Positions 1-7,928 are shown, counted from the first letter of the stretch. The stretch is DNA of 12,862 bases from Gemmatimonadota bacterium (GCA_028875335.1 JAPPEF010000192.1:1-12862), one strand, 5' to 3'. A program made the numbers and translations. Notes: generated by a model from the sequence alone, not told the origin.

Positions 1-1203
1 CAAATGAGAGAAGTGTTCCGGGGTTATGGTTTTCAAAGCCAACACGATCCTCGTGTGTTGATAGGCCTAGGTTCGAACCAAACCGTAGATCGAGTCGAAA
101 TACACTGGCCATCAGGCTCCCGTCAAACAATTGCTGCACCGCCGGTGCGGCGCTACCTCAAAGTGTACGAGGGGCGCGATGACTTTGAGCAAGGACCAGC
201 TATTCCCCAGCCCCAGAGCGAATCTCTTATCGCTGTGTCACAGACGTCGAACTGGAGCGCCGCGGATTTTGCAGCCCTTGGCAACCACTACTACCAAGCC
301 GGACAATACGGTGAAGCCCACGCCGCCTTCTATCGGGCCTTGACCTTGGATCCGCCCCATAAGCTGGCCAACCTAGGCATAGGCACATTGCTCTATGCCG
401 GCATGGGTGCAGCCGATGAGGCGCTTCCATATCTGGAGGAAGCGGCCCGCCGCGATTCATCATCCGCGGAAAGTTTTCTCGTGCTCGGCCAAGTCTATAT
501 GGACTTGGAGCGGCTCGCGTTAGCGGCCCGGGCTTTTGAGCGAGTCGCCAGCTTGCGGACACAGGATTGGGAAGCGTACTTCTGGCTAGGTCGGGCCTAT
601 GAACAAAGCAATCGCTTGACCGAAGCTGCAAATGCTTTTGGCAATGCCACAAGGTGGGCACCTTGGGAACCCGGGCCGCTGTTGGCATTGGCACAGCTTT
701 ACGCAAGGCAGGGCAACGAAAAAGCGGCTGAGGAAGCAAACAAACGGTTTGCACGGTATCGCCAGCTTGCGCAACGCGTCGAATCCCTCCAGTCCCAGAT
801 TGACCGTGAGCCGCAAAACGAAAGGGCCTTGTTAGATTTGGGTCTGGCGTATATGGAACAAGGGAGGCTAGATCGGGCTGCGGCGCACTATCAAGGGATG
901 ATAGACCGAGCGCCGCAAAGTGCGCTTGGTCGGTACGGCCTTGGTCTCCTCTGCTTGCGCCGCAATGACCCCCAAGGTGCCCTCGGCTACTTGCATAAAG
1001 CAGCGATCTACTCACCAGACGACGCCGAGATTCGCGGTGCCTTGGGCCAAGCATATTTCCAGTTAGAGCGCTACGACGAAGCCGTGGTGGAGTGGGAACA
1101 AATCGCGGACACAACCCGCATCGGTCGCATGTTGGAGCAAGCGCGTGCTCGAATAGCATCCGCAGCAGAAGGTCACCCGACCGATGCCAAAAGGGGCCGT
1201 TAG
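1..1203 (+). CDS. ASPIC/UnbV domain protein with C-terminal TPR array (5' end outside window)
   Basis: The reading frame is open to the left edge (codon 1 is CAA, Gln), so this is the C-terminal part of a longer protein. The first ~57 residues are the end of an ASPIC/UnbV domain: a Q-x-REV...GYGFQSQ stretch, then RVLIGLGSN, then VDRVEIHWPSG. In this family such domains usually follow FG-GAP/VCBS propeller repeats, so those probably lie upstream. After a linker of about 30 residues come seven or eight TPR helix pairs (about residues 88-370), with typical A-x-x-x-F/Y-x-x-A-L and L-D-P ends, for example LGNHYYQAGQYGEAHAAFYR and LGQAYFQLERYDEAVVEW. The tail is basic (AKRGR). TPRs normally mediate protein-protein contacts; no catalytic motif is visible. 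The ATG at 4 lies inside the ASPIC domain and is not the true start. Gene A follows after 158 nt. The role is inferred as an extracytoplasmic interaction protein; the partner is unknown. Confidence 0.85.
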   Translation, partial: QMREVFRGYGFQSQHDPRVLIGLGSNQTVDRVEIHWPSGSRQTIAAPPVRRYLKVYEGRDDFEQGPAIPQPQSESLIAVSQTSNWSAADFAALGNHYYQAGQYGEAHAAFYRALTLDPPHKLANLGIGTLLYAGMGAADEALPYLEEAARRDSSSAESFLVLGQVYMDLERLALAARAFERVASLRTQDWEAYFWLGRAYEQSNRLTEAANAFGNATRWAPWEPGPLLALAQLYARQGNEKAAEEANKRFARYRQLAQRVESLQSQIDREPQNERALLDLGLAYMEQGRLDRAAAHYQGMIDRAPQSALGRYGLGLLCLRRNDPQGALGYLHKAAIYSPDDAEIRGALGQAYFQLERYDEAVVEWEQIADTTRIGRMLEQARARIASAAEGHPTDAKRGR

Positions 1204-1259
1204 AAGCTGGATAAGTCCTTAAAGGCAGTCCGCCTGCGAGCGAATTGCCAGCACCCGTT

Positions 1260-1287
1260 TTGGTGTACAGAAGTTACAGTCTATATT
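1260..1287 (+). promoter_or_regulatory. possible promoter upstream of gene A
   Basis: In the 158-nt gap between the TPR gene and gene A, TATATT (1282-1287) matches a sigma-70 -10 box at five of six positions. TTGGTG (1260-1265) lies 16 nt upstream but matches a -35 box at only three of six. The match is weak and the host's promoter consensus is unknown. No convincing terminator hairpin with a T-run was seen in the same gap. Confidence 0.2.
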
Positions 1288-1349
1288 TTCTCCTAAGGGA
1301 AGCAGCTTAATCCATCCCTGTTTTTCCCCTACTTCCGTCCGACCAAGAC

Positions 1350-1355
1350 AAGGAG
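1350..1355 (+). promoter_or_regulatory. ribosome binding site of gene A
   Basis: AAGGAG lies 6 nt before the ATG at 1362. Upstream in this frame there is no other start codon before the TAA at 1308-1310, so this site fixes the start of gene A. Confidence 0.75.
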
Positions 1356-1361
1356 CGCACC

Positions 1362-3521
1362 ATGGCAGGGCTTCTGTCCTTTTTCGTTTTTGCTATGCTG
1401 CTCAGTGCTGCGCACGTATTTGGTGCAACCGAATACCGTCTGGGCGGAATTAGTGGCAACGATTGGCAGGCGGTCTTGACCGAAGAGAGCTTCTTTCAGA
1501 TCCAAGATGCCGACGGCCAGCCACTGCGCCAAGTGCCAGTGAGGATATCGCCCTTTGGCGCGGGGGCCGATACGCTGGTCGATTTCTCCGGCACAGCCAT
1601 CCAGTCCCGTTTGATTGACCCATCCGTCAATATCGCCCGGGCCGATGTGGACGCCAGCAAGACCGAGATCCCCCTGCCCTATATGCCCAGTTCGAGAGTC
1701 CTTACTAATAGTTGCGGTCAGGCGCAATTACATGCCAATACGATCAAGCTAATGCTGGACGGCGATCCCGCTACGGCCACCTTTCGCACCTTTGTGCAAC
1801 GGGCCGGGGGCCGGCCTGGCGATGGCTTTACCTGGAGAGGGGCCGTGGTATTTGATTTTGGCGGCGCAATCCCCATCAATCGCATCCGCTTCTATCCCCG
1901 CCTGAGTCAGCGCGAAGACCGCCAACTGATCGAATCCCTGCGGGAACCGGCTCCGGATATCGAGAATTTTGGCGAAGACAGCTTCCTCGACAATTTCTTA
2001 GCTTGGTACGAGATCCGCACCGGTGACAATTCGGTCGTCTTTGCCCCAGATCCATGCAGCGGCACCGGCACCTTCCTCTTTGACAGCTCCAAGCGCGACA
2101 TAGGCGCTATAGCCACCAGCACGCGACGCACGGTGCTGGGCAACTTGCGGTGGGTGCGGAGCGGCGACCCTCTGCTGACGGTGCTCGAATCCACCCGCGA
2201 AAACCTCGACCCCATCGTCGATATGCGCTTCCCCACGCGCTCGACCCGCTGGCTTACCCTGCGCGCCTTCCCTCTGCGCGACTACGAAATCGCCGAATTC
2301 GAAATCTATGGCGATGGCTACGTCCCCGAGACAACCTACCTCACTCCCATCCTCGACTTTGGCCAAGCCGTCACCTGGGGCAAAATACGCTGGGAGGGCG
2401 ACATGCCCGATGGTACCCGCATCGAGATTCGCACTCGCACCGGCCACACCCCTGATCCGCTGCTCTACTTCGCCCCCAATATCAACGACGACCTCGTACC
2501 TATCACCCGCGACGAACACGCCAAAATCGATATCGCCGCCCGGCTAGTTCCTACCTACGATGCCGACAACTGGAGCTTCTGGTCGTCGCCCTACGAGTTT
2601 GCCGCCGGCCTGCGCAACCCCGACCAGCCGGCCCATACTTGGCAGGACGGGAGCCTGCTGTTGTCGCCCGGTCCCAGCCGATACATCCAAATCGCCATCA
2701 AACTCTTCGCCAATCTCAATGCGGCCCCTCGCCTCGACCAACTGACCCTGCAGTTGAGTGAAACCCTGTCGGCACAGGCGCTCGTCGGCGAGATCTGGCC
2801 CATTGAGGTCTCCTCGTTTGAACCTACGCCCTTTACGTATGTAGTCTTGCCCACCCTCAATGACGACAACGCCGGCTTTGACCGCTTGGAAATCCTCACC
2901 CACATCCAAGCCCACGCCGTGCGCGCCGTGCGCATCGATGGCCAGCCGGTGGATCTAGATGAGTTCGTCCCGCACCTGCTCGACGATCGCCTCATCGTGT
3001 CCTTCCCGCCGCTGACCGGCACCGCCGACAACTTCAAACAAGTCGAGGTCGCCTTTGAGGTGCCGGTGCTGCGCTTTGGCACCGAGTTCAGCGGGTGGGT
3101 GTTCAGCAGCACGGATCCGGATCAGATCCGCCAGCGCATCGACCCAGGCAATGCCACGTACCGCTTTGCCGGCGACTTGCTGGCCGTCAACACGCCGGTG
3201 GGGGGCGATCTGTTGGTGGATGTGCAGGTGCCCGCAGTGTTCACCCCCAATGGCGACGGGATCAACGAGGTTTTGACCATCACCTACAAGCTGCGCGAGG
3301 TCACAGTCGAGAGGGCGGTACAGGTGCGCATCTACGACTTGGCGGGTCGGCTGGTGGCGCATCTGCCGGTGTTCAAGGCGCGCAGTGGGGCCTTTATCCA
3401 GGAGTGGGATGGCCGCAACGGACAGGACGCGTTGGTTCAGCCCGGCACCTATATCTACGAATTGACCCTCGATTCCGAGGAGCAGCACACCCAACAGGGC
3501 GTCTTTGCCGTTGCCTATTAA
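1362..3521 (+). CDS. secreted F5/8C-like protein with FlgD-Ig/CTD-type C-terminus (paralogue A)
   Basis: This is a 719-residue exported protein. The hydrophobic N-terminus is a signal peptide ending near residues 21-22 (VFGA/TEY). It is unusual in having no basic residue before the core. Residues ~125-320 look like a discoidin/F5/8 type C sandwich: IKLMLDGDPATATF at 128-141, DFG at 165-167, RIRFYPR at 174-180, closing with RWLTLRAFPL and EFEIYGDGY (296-320). A longer-than-usual region (~185-275) interrupts it. Residues ~325-470 form a second beta module with TRIEIRTRTG at 352-361 and a later LSPGPSRYIQ strand. Residues ~471-620 are another beta-rich region. The C-terminal domain (~623-719) starts with FTPNGDGIN at 627-635, then has IYDLAGR, EWDGR and PGTYIYEL, the layout shared by FlgD-Ig and gliding-motility CTDs. 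The mature chain has just two cysteines, C118 and C232. No catalytic motif is seen. Carbohydrate or matrix binding at the cell surface is inferred from the fold. The neighbouring paralogue is gene B. Confidence 0.88.
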   Translation: MAGLLSFFVFAMLLSAAHVFGATEYRLGGISGNDWQAVLTEESFFQIQDADGQPLRQVPVRISPFGAGADTLVDFSGTAIQSRLIDPSVNIARADVDASKTEIPLPYMPSSRVLTNSCGQAQLHANTIKLMLDGDPATATFRTFVQRAGGRPGDGFTWRGAVVFDFGGAIPINRIRFYPRLSQREDRQLIESLREPAPDIENFGEDSFLDNFLAWYEIRTGDNSVVFAPDPCSGTGTFLFDSSKRDIGAIATSTRRTVLGNLRWVRSGDPLLTVLESTRENLDPIVDMRFPTRSTRWLTLRAFPLRDYEIAEFEIYGDGYVPETTYLTPILDFGQAVTWGKIRWEGDMPDGTRIEIRTRTGHTPDPLLYFAPNINDDLVPITRDEHAKIDIAARLVPTYDADNWSFWSSPYEFAAGLRNPDQPAHTWQDGSLLLSPGPSRYIQIAIKLFANLNAAPRLDQLTLQLSETLSAQALVGEIWPIEVSSFEPTPFTYVVLPTLNDDNAGFDRLEILTHIQAHAVRAVRIDGQPVDLDEFVPHLLDDRLIVSFPPLTGTADNFKQVEVAFEVPVLRFGTEFSGWVFSSTDPDQIRQRIDPGNATYRFAGDLLAVNTPVGGDLLVDVQVPAVFTPNGDGINEVLTITYKLREVTVERAVQVRIYDLAGRLVAHLPVFKARSGAFIQEWDGRNGQDALVQPGTYIYELTLDSEEQHTQQGVFAVAY
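2193..3521 (+). repeat. direct repeat copy 1: 3' part of gene A, paralogous to 4463-5791
   Basis: This 1329-nt segment, from the TRENLDP motif to the stop codon, aligns without gaps to 4463-5791. The encoded 442 residues differ at 40 positions counted by eye. One block (2555-2632 against 4825-4902) is identical over 78 nt including third codon positions. It is coding duplication, not a mobile element; no terminal inverted repeats or transposase are seen. Confidence 0.85.
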
Positions 3522-3540
3522 AATCTAAAACAGGGAAGAA

Positions 3541-3576
3541 TTTTTATTTTTAAACCGCTCAGCTCGGGTGTATACT
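3541..3576 (+). promoter_or_regulatory. possible promoter region of gene B with AT-rich upstream element
   Basis: The 113-nt gap between A and B carries an unusually AT-rich run (3541-3553). TATACT (3571-3576), a plausible -10 box, follows, with TG directly before it. No good -35 box is visible at the right distance. The AT tract could act as an UP-like element. B may also be co-transcribed with A; the sequence does not decide. Confidence 0.22.
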
Positions 3577-3599
3577 TAATCTTCGAAACCTTTGAGCTG
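3560..3599. repeat. inverted repeat CAGCTC/GAGCTG in the A-B gap
   Basis: CAGCTC at 3560-3565 and GAGCTG at 3594-3599 are exact reverse complements 28 nt apart. In RNA the stem could extend by three G-U pairs (GGG 3566-3568 with UUU 3591-3593). It brackets the candidate -10 box at 3571-3576. No T-run follows, so a simple intrinsic terminator is unlikely. A regulator site or a leader structure is possible, but a 6-bp match can arise by chance. Confidence 0.35.
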
Positions 3600-3622
3600 C
3601 ACACTTGTACTGGTGAAGCAGC

Positions 3623-3629
3623 AAGGAGG
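3623..3629 (+). promoter_or_regulatory. ribosome binding site of gene B
   Basis: AAGGAGG lies 5 nt before the ATG at 3635, a near-perfect Shine-Dalgarno sequence. The frame is closed upstream by TGA at 3614-3616 and has no other start codon between, so the start is secure. Confidence 0.8.
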
Positions 3630-3634
3630 AAGTC

Positions 3635-5791
3635 ATGTCAGGCATCATGTTGCTCTGTTTTTGCGGAGTCTTGCTGGGTGCTGCGCCCGTGTTGGGGGGG
3701 ACGGAATACCGCTTAGGTGGGATTGATGGCAATCCCTGGCAGGCCATCCTGACCGGGGAAAGCGCCTATCATATCTTTGCTGCCGACGGCCAAGTCGAGC
3801 GCCAAGTAACGGTCGGGATTGCGCCCTTTGGGGCGGGGGCTGATACGCTGATCGACTTTTCCGGCACCTCAATCCAGCCCCGGTTCATTGATCCCAGTGT
3901 CAATATCGCCCAGGCCGATGTGGACGCCGGCAGAGCCACCATCCCCTTGCCCTATATCCCCGGCTCCAGAGTCCTCAACAACAATAGTTGCTGGTCCTGG
4001 GGCAACATGCAACCTTCGATCAAGCTAATGCTGGACGGCGATCCGACCACGGCCGCCTTCCGCACGTTTGTCCAGCGGGTCGGCGCGCCGCCAGGCGTGG
4101 GCTATGGCTGGAGCAATTCCGTGATATTCGATTTTGGAACTGGTGTCCCCATCAACCGCATCCGCTTCTATCCCCGCCTGAGTCAACGGCAAGACCGCCC
4201 ATTAATCGAGACCATGAGCGCTCCCACCCCCGCCGTCGAAACCTTTGGCGAAGACAGCTTCCTCGAAAATTTCTTAGCCTGGTATGAGATCCGCATCGGC
4301 GATAATTCGATTGTCTTTGCCAATGACTCATGCAATGCCAACGACTACGGCAGAGGCGGAGATCGCAATATCAATGTTGTGGCCACCAGCAAGCGGCGCA
4401 CAGTCTTGGGGGACTTGACCTGGGTGCGCAATGGCGACCCCAGACTAACGGTGCTGAAAACCACTCGCGAAAATCTCGACCCCGTCGTCGATATGCGCTT
4501 CCCCATCCGCTCGGTCCGCTGGCTTACCCTGCGCGCCTTCCCCCTGCGCGACTACGAAATCGCCGAATTCGAAATCTACGGCGACGGCTACGTCCACGAG
4601 ACCACGTATCTGACGCCCATCCTCGACTTCGGCCAAGCCGTCACCTGGGGCAAAATACGCTGGGAGGGCGACATGCCCGCAGGCACCCGCATCGAGATTC
4701 GCACTCGCACCGGCCACACCCCCGATCCGCTGCTTTACTTTGCCCCCAATATCAACGACGAACTCGTATCCATCACCCGCGCCCAATACGACGAAATCGA
4801 CAAAGCCGTTCAATTGCTGCCCATCTACGATGCCGACAACTGGAGCTTCTGGTCGTCGCCCTACGAGTTTGCCGCCGGCCTGCGCAACCCCGACCAGCCG
4901 GCTAACGCCTGGCAGGACGGCATGCTGCTGTCGTCGCCCGGACCCAGCCGATACATCCAACTCGCCATCAAGCTCTTCGCCGACTTCAACGTGGCCCCTC
5001 GCCTGGACCAACTCACCCTGCAGTTGAGCGAAACCCTGTCGGCGCAGGCGCTCGTCGGCGAGATCTGGCCGATTGAAGTGACCTCCTTTGAGCCCACCCC
5101 CTTCACGTATGTAGTTTTGCCCACCCTCAACGACGACAACGCCGGCTTTGACCGCTTGGAAATCCTCACCCATGTCCGAGCCCACGCCGTGCGCGCCGTG
5201 CGCATCGATGGCCAGCCGGTCGACCTAGACGAGTTCGTCCCCCACCTGCTCGACGATCGTCTGATTGTATCCTTCCCGCCGCTGGCGGGCAGCGCCGACA
5301 ACTTCAAGCAGGTTGAGGTTGACTTTGAGGTGCCGGTACTGCGCTTTGGCACCGAGTTCAGCGGGTGGGTGTTCAGTAGCACGGATCCCGATCAGATCCG
5401 CCAGCGCATCGACCCGGGCAACGCCACGTACCGCTTTGCCGGCGACTTGCTAGCGGTCAACACGCCGGTCGGGGGCGATCTGCTGGTAGATGTGCAGGTG
5501 CCCGCGGTGTTCACCCCCAATGGCGATGGGATCAACGAGGTTTTGACCATCACCTACAAGCTGCGCGAAGTCACCGCCGACCGGCCGGTGCAGGTGCACA
5601 TCTACGACTTGGCGGGTCGGCTGGTGGCACACCTGCCGGTGTTCAAAGTTCGCAGCGGGGCCTTCATCCAAGAGTGGGATGGCCGCGACGAGCAGGACGC
5701 CTTAGTCCAGCCCGGCACCTATATCTACGAATTGATGCTCGATTCCGAGGAGCAGCACACCCAACGCGGTGTCTTTGCCGTCGCTTACTAG
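3635..5791 (+). CDS. secreted F5/8C-like protein with FlgD-Ig/CTD-type C-terminus (paralogue B)
   Basis: This 718-residue protein is the tandem paralogue of A with the same layout. The signal peptide (cut near VLGG/TEY) again lacks basic residues. The F5/8C-like region (~126-319) has IKLMLDGDPTTAAF, DFG and RIRFYPR. TRIEIRTRTG and SSPGPSRYIQ mark the middle module. The C-terminal domain begins with FTPNGDGIN at 626-634 and ends in FAVAY. The mature chain also has exactly two cysteines, C119 and C233, matching those of A. Differences from A cluster in the N-terminal region and in the loop after the second cysteine (~230-249). From residue 277 onward there are 40 differences in 442 residues. 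This suggests a shared scaffold and attachment half with a diverged binding face. The real ligand is unknown. The gene converges with the minus-strand glycosyltransferase gene 127 nt away. Confidence 0.88.
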   Translation: MSGIMLLCFCGVLLGAAPVLGGTEYRLGGIDGNPWQAILTGESAYHIFAADGQVERQVTVGIAPFGAGADTLIDFSGTSIQPRFIDPSVNIAQADVDAGRATIPLPYIPGSRVLNNNSCWSWGNMQPSIKLMLDGDPTTAAFRTFVQRVGAPPGVGYGWSNSVIFDFGTGVPINRIRFYPRLSQRQDRPLIETMSAPTPAVETFGEDSFLENFLAWYEIRIGDNSIVFANDSCNANDYGRGGDRNINVVATSKRRTVLGDLTWVRNGDPRLTVLKTTRENLDPVVDMRFPIRSVRWLTLRAFPLRDYEIAEFEIYGDGYVHETTYLTPILDFGQAVTWGKIRWEGDMPAGTRIEIRTRTGHTPDPLLYFAPNINDELVSITRAQYDEIDKAVQLLPIYDADNWSFWSSPYEFAAGLRNPDQPANAWQDGMLLSSPGPSRYIQLAIKLFADFNVAPRLDQLTLQLSETLSAQALVGEIWPIEVTSFEPTPFTYVVLPTLNDDNAGFDRLEILTHVRAHAVRAVRIDGQPVDLDEFVPHLLDDRLIVSFPPLAGSADNFKQVEVDFEVPVLRFGTEFSGWVFSSTDPDQIRQRIDPGNATYRFAGDLLAVNTPVGGDLLVDVQVPAVFTPNGDGINEVLTITYKLREVTADRPVQVHIYDLAGRLVAHLPVFKVRSGAFIQEWDGRDEQDALVQPGTYIYELMLDSEEQHTQRGVFAVAY
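4463..5791 (+). repeat. direct repeat copy 2: 3' part of gene B, paralogous to 2193-3521
   Basis: This is the second copy of the 1329-nt paralogous segment, in the same orientation as the first. The most conserved stretch at protein level covers A residues 506-648, with 5 differences in 143. The flanking modules carry more changes. Confidence 0.85.
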
Positions 5792-5918
5792 TCTCGAATC
5801 CCATTCCGTGTCGTCGAATTGCCGCAGTACTTGCATAATGCGTTGATGTATTTTGTGTCGGTTCGGTCATCTTAGCCATATGGTGACCACCCATGAATTC
5901 CAAAACAGCCTCTCAGGG

Positions 5919-7928
5919 CTATCGTCGCTGCAAGCGCGTCAATGCGCGCTGGGCTTTGGCGTATTCGGGGGCCAAGCTCAGGGTCAAGCGGTAGAACTCG
6001 ACCGCCTTGTCGAATTGGCCCAAGTCGTGGTAGGCCGCCCCCAGATTAAAGGCGATTAAGTGATTGTCGGGCGCGGCTTTTAGCGCCATTGCAAAATAAT
6101 CGACCGCCCGCTCCAACGCCCCTTGTCGAACCTCGATCAAGCCCAGCTCATTGGCCGCCTGCGCCCGCACTTCGTCGCCACTTAGCGCCGCCACAAAGGC
6201 TTCCCGGGCCTGCTCTGTTGCCCCCATTCTCTTATAGACTCGTCCCAGAGATAGAAAAACCGCGGCGTCGGCCTTTGTTGCCAAAACTCGGCGGTAATGC
6301 TCCACCGCTTGCCCGTATCGTCCCGTAGCCCGGTACAGAGCCGCCAAGTTGAGGTGCAGTCCCCGATCTTCGGGCGCTTGCGCCAGGGCCTGCCGATAAA
6401 CCGCCTCAGCTTCGTCGTAGCGCTTCATCGCCACCAGCGCCGCGCCCAGATTGTGGCGGGCTCGCAGGTAATTTGGATCGAGTTGCACGGCTGTCCCAAA
6501 GGAGTGCACCGCAGCCGCATACTGTCCCTGTTGGGCTTGGACGCGTCCCAAATCAAAGTGTATTTCCGCGTCGGCCAAGGGATCGGCCGGCCGCAGGTCA
6601 GCGTTGGCGACGATCCCCAGCAAGACGACCAAAGCCACACCGGTCCCCAAGGGACGCCACTGTCGGGCCTGTCCCTGTTGCACCAGCCAGACTAGGGCGT
6701 ATCCAGCAAAGAGCAGCAGTAGCGGTACCAAGGGCAGGCGATAGCGGCCGGTAATAAAAAAGAGCAGGAGCGAGGCGCTGTACGCGCCGGTGCAGAGCAG
6801 CAGCAAACTCGCCTCGGGTCGGTGCCGCCAAGCCAAGACCATACCCACAGCAGCCAAGGGCCCCAGTAGCCCAAAAGGAAAGGCAAAGTGGTGGGTTTTC
6901 CACAGCAAGACGCTCATCAGCCAGGAATAGGTGCGGGCGAAGTACACGTCTTGGTTGCGCTTGATCTCCTCGCCTCGCGCCAACAAAAACGCCTTGTATC
7001 CCAACAACCGCACAAAATCCCCAGGCGCACTGGCGATCCAGTCGCCGGCTTGTCGGTAGAAATAGGCCGAGCGCGCGGCGTACCCCCCATAGCCCGCTGC
7101 CATCGGCTGCTCCATTAAGCCCTCCCATTCCGGCCCTGGGCGAATCCCCACCAAGCGGTCGTAATCGGGATGGTTGCCCAAGTAGAAATTTACACCGCCG
7201 TTCCAAGACAAGGGGATGAACTCGCCACTGACCACCCAATTTCTCGCCGTCACTGCGCCAACCACGGCACTGGCTGTCGCCGCAAAAAGCAAGCACCAGA
7301 CCAGCTTGCTCCGCACGGCTCGCTCGGTGCTTTTCCAGTACCACAGGCAGGCGCAAGGAGCCAACAGGGCCGCATTGGGCACGGCGACTATGGCCAAGCC
7401 TTGGACGAGGCCCGAGACTAGAGCCTGTCTCCGTCCCCGGCCGGGCTGGAGCAGACCAAAGAGCAACAAGAGATTGAGAAAAACGGCCAGCGCGGTAGGT
7501 AGTAACTCTCCCTCAAAATAGATAGAGGGTCCGTATAGACAGGCCATAGCCCCAGCCAAGAGACCGACCCGGGTGCCAAATACCTGCCGACCAATGCCAA
7601 AAACCAAAGCACAAGAGGCCGCCCCCAAGAGGAACTGAATAAATCGGGGTGTCCAGAACAAGTCGCCGGAAACGGCGTAGATCAGGGCGAGAAAATAGGG
7701 GTATAGAGGCGGCTGCCAAAAGGGCTTGTCTCCCACCCAAGACACCTCGGCGATCTGCCGCGCCTGTGCCACATAGGAGTGGGCGTCCACTACCGGGGCC
7801 GAGAAAAAGGGATTGTCTTGGCTGTGCTCCAGATAGACCAGACGCACGGCCAACGCCAAGAGAAAGAGACCACCTGCCATCCCCAACTCGCGCCAACTCA
7901 CTGGGGCTGCCGAGGACGGGCTATTCAT
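5919..7928 (-). CDS. GT-C (GT39/PMT-like) membrane glycosyltransferase with C-terminal TPR repeats
   Basis: This 669-residue protein has about ten hydrophobic segments in residues ~15-441. Its pattern is that of polyprenyl-phosphate-sugar-dependent glycosyltransferases of the PMT/ArnT superfamily. The first outer loop holds SAPVVDAHSY, where D48 is the candidate catalytic Asp, followed by WQPPLYPYFLALIY (71-84). Later come ARNWVVSGEFIPLSWNGG (228-245), YLGNHP and ITGRYRLPLVP (392-402). Residues ~452-664 are about six TPRs, for example LGRVQAQQGQYAAAVHSF and LGAAYHDLGQFDKAVEFY, probably facing the periplasm. The family transfers a lipid-linked sugar to protein or lipid; the acceptor here is unknown. 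The ATG at 7926-7928 overlaps the upstream gene's TAG by 8 nt (ATGAATAG), indicating translational coupling. A TTG at 7952 would add eight residues but is less likely. It is the last gene of the minus operon, and secreted proteins C or CRTAC1-like are possible acceptors (inference). Confidence 0.85.
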   Translation of the reverse strand: MNSPSSAAPVSWRELGMAGGLFLLALAVRLVYLEHSQDNPFFSAPVVDAHSYVAQARQIAEVSWVGDKPFWQPPLYPYFLALIYAVSGDLFWTPRFIQFLLGAASCALVFGIGRQVFGTRVGLLAGAMACLYGPSIYFEGELLPTALAVFLNLLLLFGLLQPGRGRRQALVSGLVQGLAIVAVPNAALLAPCACLWYWKSTERAVRSKLVWCLLFAATASAVVGAVTARNWVVSGEFIPLSWNGGVNFYLGNHPDYDRLVGIRPGPEWEGLMEQPMAAGYGGYAARSAYFYRQAGDWIASAPGDFVRLLGYKAFLLARGEEIKRNQDVYFARTYSWLMSVLLWKTHHFAFPFGLLGPLAAVGMVLAWRHRPEASLLLLCTGAYSASLLLFFITGRYRLPLVPLLLLFAGYALVWLVQQGQARQWRPLGTGVALVVLLGIVANADLRPADPLADAEIHFDLGRVQAQQGQYAAAVHSFGTAVQLDPNYLRARHNLGAALVAMKRYDEAEAVYRQALAQAPEDRGLHLNLAALYRATGRYGQAVEHYRRVLATKADAAVFLSLGRVYKRMGATEQAREAFVAALSGDEVRAQAANELGLIEVRQGALERAVDYFAMALKAAPDNHLIAFNLGAAYHDLGQFDKAVEFYRLTLSLAPEYAKAQRALTRLQRR

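Noticed and set aside
227..1159. Long antisense reading frame of about 310 codons opposite the ASPIC-TPR gene
   Set aside because: The translation is low-complexity, rich in Arg, Pro and Ser, and shows no domain. It mirrors the codon bias of a clearly real gene on the plus strand.
1221..1240. Possible hairpin GCAG/CTGC after the TPR gene
   Set aside because: A 4-bp stem without a T-run is too weak to call a terminator.
1998..2519. Antisense frames opposite A and B (also 4445-5185, 2955-3494)
   Set aside because: They occur at matching places in both paralogues simply because the DNA is duplicated. They have no ribosome binding site and no recognisable domain.
1362..5791. A/B duplication as a composite mobile element
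   Set aside because: No transposase, terminal inverted repeats or target-site duplication are visible. The repeat boundaries follow protein modules.
5792..5918. Possible bidirectional terminator in the 127-nt convergent gap
   Set aside because: Only short palindromes such as CCATATGG and a GGTGACC core are present. No stable stem with a T-run was found on either strand.
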